Source: SZUA-320 sp041612035
GTDB taxonomy: Bacteria; Gemmatimonadota; Gemmatimonadetes; Gemmatimonadales; GWC2-71-9
Assembly (NCBI GenBank): GCA_041612035.1
Contig: JBFILX010000086.1
Coordinates: 1 to 8,636, forward strand
Direction: 5' to 3'
Length of the DNA: 8,636 nucleotides
Below are positions 6,118 to 8,636 of this stretch, piece after piece (position 1 is the stretch's first letter; every line of letters starts with the position of its first letter). The notes under the pieces are model-generated. The model was given only the letters and a program-made list of their open reading frames with translations. It did no database searches and was not told where the DNA came from. Position numbers and translations under genes: made by a program.

Positions 6118-7587
6118 ATGCCGGAGATGCGGCGGGTGCGGGTCGCCATCGTGGGGAGCGGGTTCGGGGGAGTCGCTGCGGCGATCCGGCTCCGGCAGGC
6201 GGGCGTCCACGACTTCGTGATCCTGGAACGGGCCGGTGACCTGGGCGGGGTCTGGCGCGAGAACAGCTACCCCGGCTGCGCCTGCGACGTGGAGTCGCAC
6301 CTGTACGAGCTCTCCTTCGCGCCCAACCCCGACTGGACCCGGTGGTACCCGCCCCGTGACGAGATCTGGGCCTACATCCGCCGCCTCGCGCAGGACCACG
6401 AACTCACGCCGTTCATCCGATACAACGAAGAGGTCACCCGCGCCGCCTGGGACGAGGCCTCGGCCCGCTGGGAGATCACCTCCACCGGCGGCCGCTGGTC
6501 GGCCCAGGTGCTGGTGGCCGCGCCCGGCGCGCTTGCCACGCCCCGCCTGCCCGACCTGCCGGGCCTCGATCGCTTCGGCGGGCCGGTCTTCCACTCCGCC
6601 CGGTGGGACCACGACGTGGACCTCCGCGGCAAGCGGGTGGCGGTGCTGGGCACCGGGGCCTCCGCGGTGCAGTTCGTCCCCGCCATCCAGCCCGAGGTCG
6701 CCCGGCTCATCCTCTTCCAGCGCACCCCCGGCTGGGTGATCCCGCGCCGGGACCGCCCGGTGAGCCCCCGGCTCCGGGCGCTGTTCCGCCGTCGGCCCGC
6801 CGTACAGCGTGCACTCCGGCGCCTCCTCTATGTCCGCCACGAGGCCCTGGGCGTGGCGTTCCGCCACCCCCGACTCATGCGGGTGATGGACCCCATCGCG
6901 CGGCGCCACCTGCGGCGGAGCGTGCCCGACCCCGCGCTCCGCGCCCGGCTCACCCCCGACTACACCCTGGGTTGCAAGCGGGTGCTCGTGTCGGACGACT
7001 GGTACCCGGCGCTCCAGCAGCCCAACGTGGAGCTGGTGACGGGAGGGGCGGTGGCGGCGGGCCCCGGCACCGTGACCGGGGCCGACGGGGTCGCCCGCCC
7101 GGCCGACGTGATCGTCTGCGGGACCGGGTTCCAGGTGACCGAGTTCGTCTTCGCCCGCTGCGTCCGCGGCCGCGACGGGCACCTCCTGTCCGACACCTGG
7201 GGGCCGAGCCCGCAGGCGCATCTGGGCACCACGGTGACGGGGTTCCCGAACCTCTTCCTCCTGTCCGGCCCCAACACCGGCCTGGGCCACAGCTCGGTGC
7301 TGCTGATGTTCGAGCCCCAGGTCGAGCACCTGCTGAACGCGCTGCGGTACATGGACGCCCACGGGCTGGCGGCGGTCGAGCCCCGGCCCGAGGCCCAGCG
7401 CGCCTTCGTGGAGGCGGTGGACCGCCGGATGCGGAACACGGTCTGGCTCCGGGGCGGCTGCCGGAGCTGGTACCTGGATTCGACGGGGCGGAACTCCACC
7501 CTCTGGCCCGGGACGCCGGCAGCGTTCCGGCGGCGCGTGTCCCCGTTCAGGCCCCGGGAATACGCGGTCCGGACCGCGACAGGGTAG
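6118..7587 (+). CDS. Type I Baeyer-Villiger monooxygenase-like FAD/NAD(P)H flavoprotein
   Basis: The product has 489 residues, a usual length for this class. An N-terminal FAD-binding Rossmann motif GSGFGG is at 13-18. GGVWRENSYPGCACD (43-57) matches the fingerprint [AG]GxWxxxx[FY]P[GM]xxxD. FGGPVFHSARWD (153-164) matches FxGxxxHxxxW[PD], with Trp-Asp where plain flavin-containing monooxygenases carry Tyr or Phe. The NADPH Rossmann motif GTGASA is at 178-183. Lys287-Arg288 occupy the place of the catalytic Lys-Arg pair of phenylacetone monooxygenase, judged by motif order. DVIVCGTGF (330-338), a GPNTGLGHSS segment and the C-terminal SWYLDSTGRNSTLWPG element are typical. Enzymes of this group insert one oxygen atom of O2 into ketones, or oxidise sulfides and amines; the substrate cannot be read here. 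The start lies 4 nt after the previous stop, with a second ATG at codon 4 and no good Shine-Dalgarno. No signal peptide, so cytoplasmic. Strong family call. Confidence 0.92.
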   Translation: MPEMRRVRVAIVGSGFGGVAAAIRLRQAGVHDFVILERAGDLGGVWRENSYPGCACDVESHLYELSFAPNPDWTRWYPPRDEIWAYIRRLAQDHELTPFIRYNEEVTRAAWDEASARWEITSTGGRWSAQVLVAAPGALATPRLPDLPGLDRFGGPVFHSARWDHDVDLRGKRVAVLGTGASAVQFVPAIQPEVARLILFQRTPGWVIPRRDRPVSPRLRALFRRRPAVQRALRRLLYVRHEALGVAFRHPRLMRVMDPIARRHLRRSVPDPALRARLTPDYTLGCKRVLVSDDWYPALQQPNVELVTGGAVAAGPGTVTGADGVARPADVIVCGTGFQVTEFVFARCVRGRDGHLLSDTWGPSPQAHLGTTVTGFPNLFLLSGPNTGLGHSSVLLMFEPQVEHLLNALRYMDAHGLAAVEPRPEAQRAFVEAVDRRMRNTVWLRGGCRSWYLDSTGRNSTLWPGTPAAFRRRVSPFRPREYAVRTATG

Positions 7588-7619
7588 CCATCGGCCCGCC
7601 CCGGAGACACATTCTCAGG

Positions 7620-8594
7620 ATGACGACACCCGACGCGGTCGACCCGACGGTCCTCGCCAAGGTCGAAGTCCTCGCCGACCTGGAGGGCGTGGTGCACGAC
7701 CTCATGGAGTCGCACGAGGCCAAGCGGCCCCTCTGGTTTCCGAGCGAACTCCTGGCGCCGGCCCCCGGCACCGACCCCGACCGGCACGTCCGCGAACTCC
7801 GGCAACGCGCCGAGGGGATCAGTCTGCCGGCCCGGGTGGCGCTGGCCCTGAACCTCCTCACGGAGGAGGGGCTGCCCCACTTCCATCGGCTGCTCGCGGC
7901 GTACCTCGGCAGCGACAGCTTCTGGACCCGCTGGACCAACCTGTGGACCGCGGAGGAGGACCGGCACGGCGCGGTGCTGCACGACTACACCCGGGACAGC
8001 GCGATCCTCGACAACCCGGTGCTCGAGCGGATGCAGTTCGACTACCTCAAGGCCGGATTCGAACCCGCCTGGGACCGGGACCCGTACCGGGTGTTCGTCT
8101 ACACCACCCTGCAGGAGCGGGCCACCCAGGTGAGCCACGCCAACACCGGCAAGCTGGCCGGCGAGTACGAGCCGCTGATCGGGGAAGTGCTCCGCAACGT
8201 CGCCATGGAAGAGGCCCGCCACTACACCTTCTACCGGACGATCTTCCGCGAGGTGCTCCAGCGCGACCCCAACCGGGCCCTCGCCTCGGCGGCGGAGGTC
8301 ATGCCGGCGATCGACATGCCGGGCGTGAACATGCCCAACTTCCGCGCCATGGCCGACGTGGTGCGCCGGGCCGGCATCTACGGGCCCCGCGACTACCTCG
8401 TCATCGTCTCGGAGCAGATCCGGTTCTGGGCGGTCGACACGCTGACCGGGCTGAACGAGGTCGGGAAGCGGGCCCAGGAGACGATCCTCGAAATTCCCGA
8501 CCGGCTGCGCCGCGTCGCCGACGTGATGGAGACCCGGAGCCGGGCCAAGACCTTCGCCTTCGACGTGGCGTTCGCCCGCGAATTCAGCATGTAA
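7620..8594 (+). CDS. Soluble diiron acyl-[acyl-carrier-protein] desaturase
   Basis: The product has 324 residues of the plant-type stearoyl-ACP desaturase (DesA) family, which puts a cis double bond into an ACP-bound acyl chain using O2 and reduced ferredoxin. All six expected iron ligands are visible: Glu82 (or Glu83) in LTEEGLPHF, Glu113 and His116 in WTAEEDRHG, Glu166 in LQERATQVSHANT, and Glu198 and His201 in MEEARHYTFYR. The distance from the second ligand pair to the third Glu (50 residues) equals that in castor desaturase. The C-terminal part (WAVDTLTGLNEVGKRAQ, then EIPDRLRRV) also follows the plant and mycobacterial enzymes. No membrane helices, so cytosolic. The ATG at 7620 has GGAG at 7603-7606, a long 13-nt spacing; no closer in-frame start exists. 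It follows the monooxygenase by 32 nt. Double-bond position and chain length are not deducible. No ferredoxin gene is visible nearby. Confidence 0.93.
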   Translation: MTTPDAVDPTVLAKVEVLADLEGVVHDLMESHEAKRPLWFPSELLAPAPGTDPDRHVRELRQRAEGISLPARVALALNLLTEEGLPHFHRLLAAYLGSDSFWTRWTNLWTAEEDRHGAVLHDYTRDSAILDNPVLERMQFDYLKAGFEPAWDRDPYRVFVYTTLQERATQVSHANTGKLAGEYEPLIGEVLRNVAMEEARHYTFYRTIFREVLQRDPNRALASAAEVMPAIDMPGVNMPNFRAMADVVRRAGIYGPRDYLVIVSEQIRFWAVDTLTGLNEVGKRAQETILEIPDRLRRVADVMETRSRAKTFAFDVAFAREFSM

Positions 8595-8601
8595 CAGCCG
8601 G

Positions 8602-8636
8602 ATGGACCCCCTCCGATCCCGGCCCGCGCTGAAGGA
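8602..8636 (+). CDS. Possible start of the next gene, truncated by window edge
   Basis: An ATG 7 nt after the desaturase stop opens a frame reading MDPLRSRPALK and continuing past the edge. Only 11 full codons are visible, with no clear Shine-Dalgarno, so this may be chance. The tight spacing matches that of the genes before it. No product can be named. Confidence 0.3.
   Translation, partial: MDPLRSRPALK

Noticed and set aside
4298..6149. Two long minus-strand frames (4298-5305 and 4956-6149)
   Set aside because: Both lie opposite recognisable plus-strand genes and translate to Arg/Pro/Gly-rich sequence with no domain.
6603..7619. A possible upstream extension of the desaturase, or a fusion with it
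   Set aside because: The frame is open upstream but runs out of frame through the monooxygenase gene with no homology. The family-like N-terminus begins at the ATG at 7620.
6070..8222. Minus-strand frames opposite the monooxygenase and desaturase
   Set aside because: They are shadows of genes with complete cofactor and metal-binding motifs on the plus strand.
1..8636. Search for CRISPR arrays, insertion sequences, attachment sites, tRNA genes, toxin-antitoxin or defence genes
   Set aside because: No direct-repeat arrays, transposase-like products, tRNA-like folds or small paired toxin/antitoxin frames were seen on either strand. The gene content is metabolic and envelope-related.

Overview
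This is an ordinary-looking stretch of a very GC-rich bacterial chromosome (roughly 70 % G+C by eye, with strong G/C preference at third codon positions). The large secreted Asp-box (BNR/VPS10-like) propeller protein and the DUF4350-like envelope protein suggest a Gemmatimonadota-like or other soil organism rich in secreted propeller proteins. That assignment is an inference from gene content. The window has no rRNA, tRNA or other marker to fix it.

Layout. On the minus strand at the left edge (475 down to 1) lies a nearly complete YbaK/ProX-type prolyl-tRNA editing protein. A 153-bp divergent spacer separates it from a small four-helix membrane protein (629-1057, +). A 242-bp non-coding spacer follows, containing several GC-rich dyads; the best is a nested inverted repeat at 1114-1165. 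From 1300 to the right edge everything is on the plus strand and tightly packed: a 1086-residue secreted Asp-box propeller protein (1300-4560), a second small four-helix membrane protein (4592-5104), a DUF4350-like exported protein (5118-6113), a type I Baeyer-Villiger monooxygenase-like flavoprotein (6118-7587), a soluble diiron acyl-ACP desaturase (7620-8594), and possibly the first codons of another gene (8602 to the edge). Gaps are 31, 13, 4, 32 and perhaps 7 nt, so these may be one transcription unit.

How they may work together. The last two enzymes are both oxygen-dependent. The desaturase should act on acyl-ACP chains, and the flavoprotein carries both published Baeyer-Villiger fingerprints. 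Their adjacency allows a lipid-modification role, but no ferredoxin, acyl carrier protein or ketone-forming partner is visible, so this stays a hypothesis. The three genes before them encode predicted envelope or secreted proteins with no assigned reaction. I found no CRISPR array, mobile element, defence system, phage gene or clear intrinsic terminator. The most notable items are the double-fingerprint monooxygenase next to the desaturase, and the nested dyad upstream of the propeller gene.
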